A stretch of DNA of 5,198 nucleotides, taken from NCBI GenBank assembly GCA_021797415.1, contig JAJZZT010000249.1, positions 1 through 5,198 on the forward strand, given 5' to 3'. The DNA is from Bacillota bacterium. GTDB taxonomy: Bacteria > Bacillota > Bacilli > Alicyclobacillales > SLC66. The stretch's first letter is position 1, and the number at the start of each line of letters is the position of its first letter. Of this stretch, positions 4,649-5,198 are shown in pieces. The notes beneath the pieces were generated by a model, which saw only the letters and a list, made by a program, of their open reading frames with translations, searched no databases and was not told the origin of the DNA. The translations under genes and the position numbers were made by a program.

Positions 4649-5198
4649 TCAAAAATGCAACCACAGCTGCCTTGCCGTATGTACGAGCAGCTTTATGAAC
4701 ACGACGACAATCATGCCGGGCAGCAGATCTCCAACCCGTATCCGCTTGATCTCCAGGATGTTGATCCCGATGCCGACGATCAGAACGCCCCCCACGGCTG
4801 TGACATCCGCCATGACAGACGCTGAACGCAGATCCGCCCGGAAGAAATGTGCGAATGCCGCAATCAGGCCCTCATATAATAACACCGGAACCGCCGCAAG
4901 ACCAACACCTGCGCCCATTGTTGACGTAAAAACAATCGCCGAAAAACCGTCCAGAACACTCTTGAGATATAGAATCGAATTGCTGCCGCCAAGCCCACTC
5001 TGAACTCCGCCAAGGAAGGCCATAGATCCCACGCAAAACACGAGTGTGGCAAAAACAAACGCCTGGCCTGTGTCACCTCCCCGATCGCCCAGGAGTGAAC
5101 CGACGCGCACCGCAAAAGAATCGAGCCGTTCTTCGATCTTCAACAAAGTTCCAATCACACCGCCAACAACCACGGAAAAAACGATGTAGAGCGCGTCC
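4649..5198 (-). CDS. DUF554 (YqgA-like) multi-pass membrane protein, 5' end beyond the window
   Basis: DUF554 proteins are polytopic inner-membrane proteins of unknown transport or other role. 182 codons are visible, beginning in mid-protein with DALYIVFSVVVGGVIGTLL; the frame is open to the right edge, so the GTG at 5173 is not the start and the first 50 or so residues are missing. Matches to the family: IGTLLKIEERLD early, the diagnostic FCVGSMAFLGGVQSGL (about residues 54-69 of the visible part), LYLKSVLDGFSAIVFTSTMGAGVGLAAVPVLLYEG, and AVGGVLIVGIGINILEIKRIRVGDLLPG near the end. Four to five membrane helices are apparent in the visible part. The gene ends LWLHF with TGA at 4651-4649. The 110-base gap to DUF4446 has no obvious terminator. 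Assignment to the family is secure; function is not known. Confidence 0.93.
   Translation of the reverse strand, partial: DALYIVFSVVVGGVIGTLLKIEERLDSFAVRVGSLLGDRGGDTGQAFVFATLVFCVGSMAFLGGVQSGLGGSNSILYLKSVLDGFSAIVFTSTMGAGVGLAAVPVLLYEGLIAAFAHFFRADLRSASVMADVTAVGGVLIVGIGINILEIKRIRVGDLLPGMIVVVFIKLLVHTARQLWLHF

Overview
The window reads as a piece of chromosome from an endospore-forming Firmicute of moderate to high GC, perhaps close to Alicyclobacillus, Effusibacillus or Tumebacillus. The genus is an inference from gene content and base composition; the spore-forming Firmicute assignment is firmer. The markers are a YyaC-family sporulation protein, a YyzM/DUF951 protein, a DUF4446 protein and the order ychF - rpsF - ssb, which in Bacillus-like genomes lies near the replication origin, close to parA/parB. 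This looks like core chromosome. I see no mobile element, phage gene, CRISPR array, tRNA or rRNA.

Layout, left to right. Positions 1-541 hold the first two genes of a leftward operon, rpsF (ribosomal protein S6) and the 5' part of ssb (single-stranded DNA-binding protein). A strong extended -10 promoter and a structured leader precede it (542-665), with a 12-bp palindrome just upstream of the promoter. Positions 701-1801 are ychF, a translation-associated ATPase/GTPase, also leftward, with promoter-like sequence behind it. Positions 1802-2105 contain a small rightward reading frame (1981-2049) with a very strong Shine-Dalgarno sequence. It encodes an arginine-rich peptide, and the frame continues past a TGA into a hydrophobic tail. 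Then come leftward DUF951 (2106-2315) and a leftward four-helix membrane protein of CvpA type (2390-2971).

Positions 2972-3350 are a 379-base non-coding region with a 20-bp perfect (25-bp imperfect) inverted repeat and a diverged direct repeat. It separates the CvpA-like gene from the only clear rightward gene, yyaC (3351-3977). yyaC converges on leftward DUF4446 (3999-4538); a hairpin between them forms a terminator for yyaC and overlaps the end of the DUF4446 gene. The window ends inside a leftward DUF554 membrane protein gene (4649 to beyond 5198).

The genes do not form one pathway. They are a conserved origin-region neighbourhood: translation and replication (rpsF, ssb, ychF), a sporulation protein (yyaC), and poorly characterised envelope or housekeeping proteins (DUF951, CvpA-like, DUF4446, DUF554). 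I did not find a clearly novel multi-gene system. The least explained items are the small ORF at 1981 with its in-frame TGA, and the long inverted repeat at 3154-3236.
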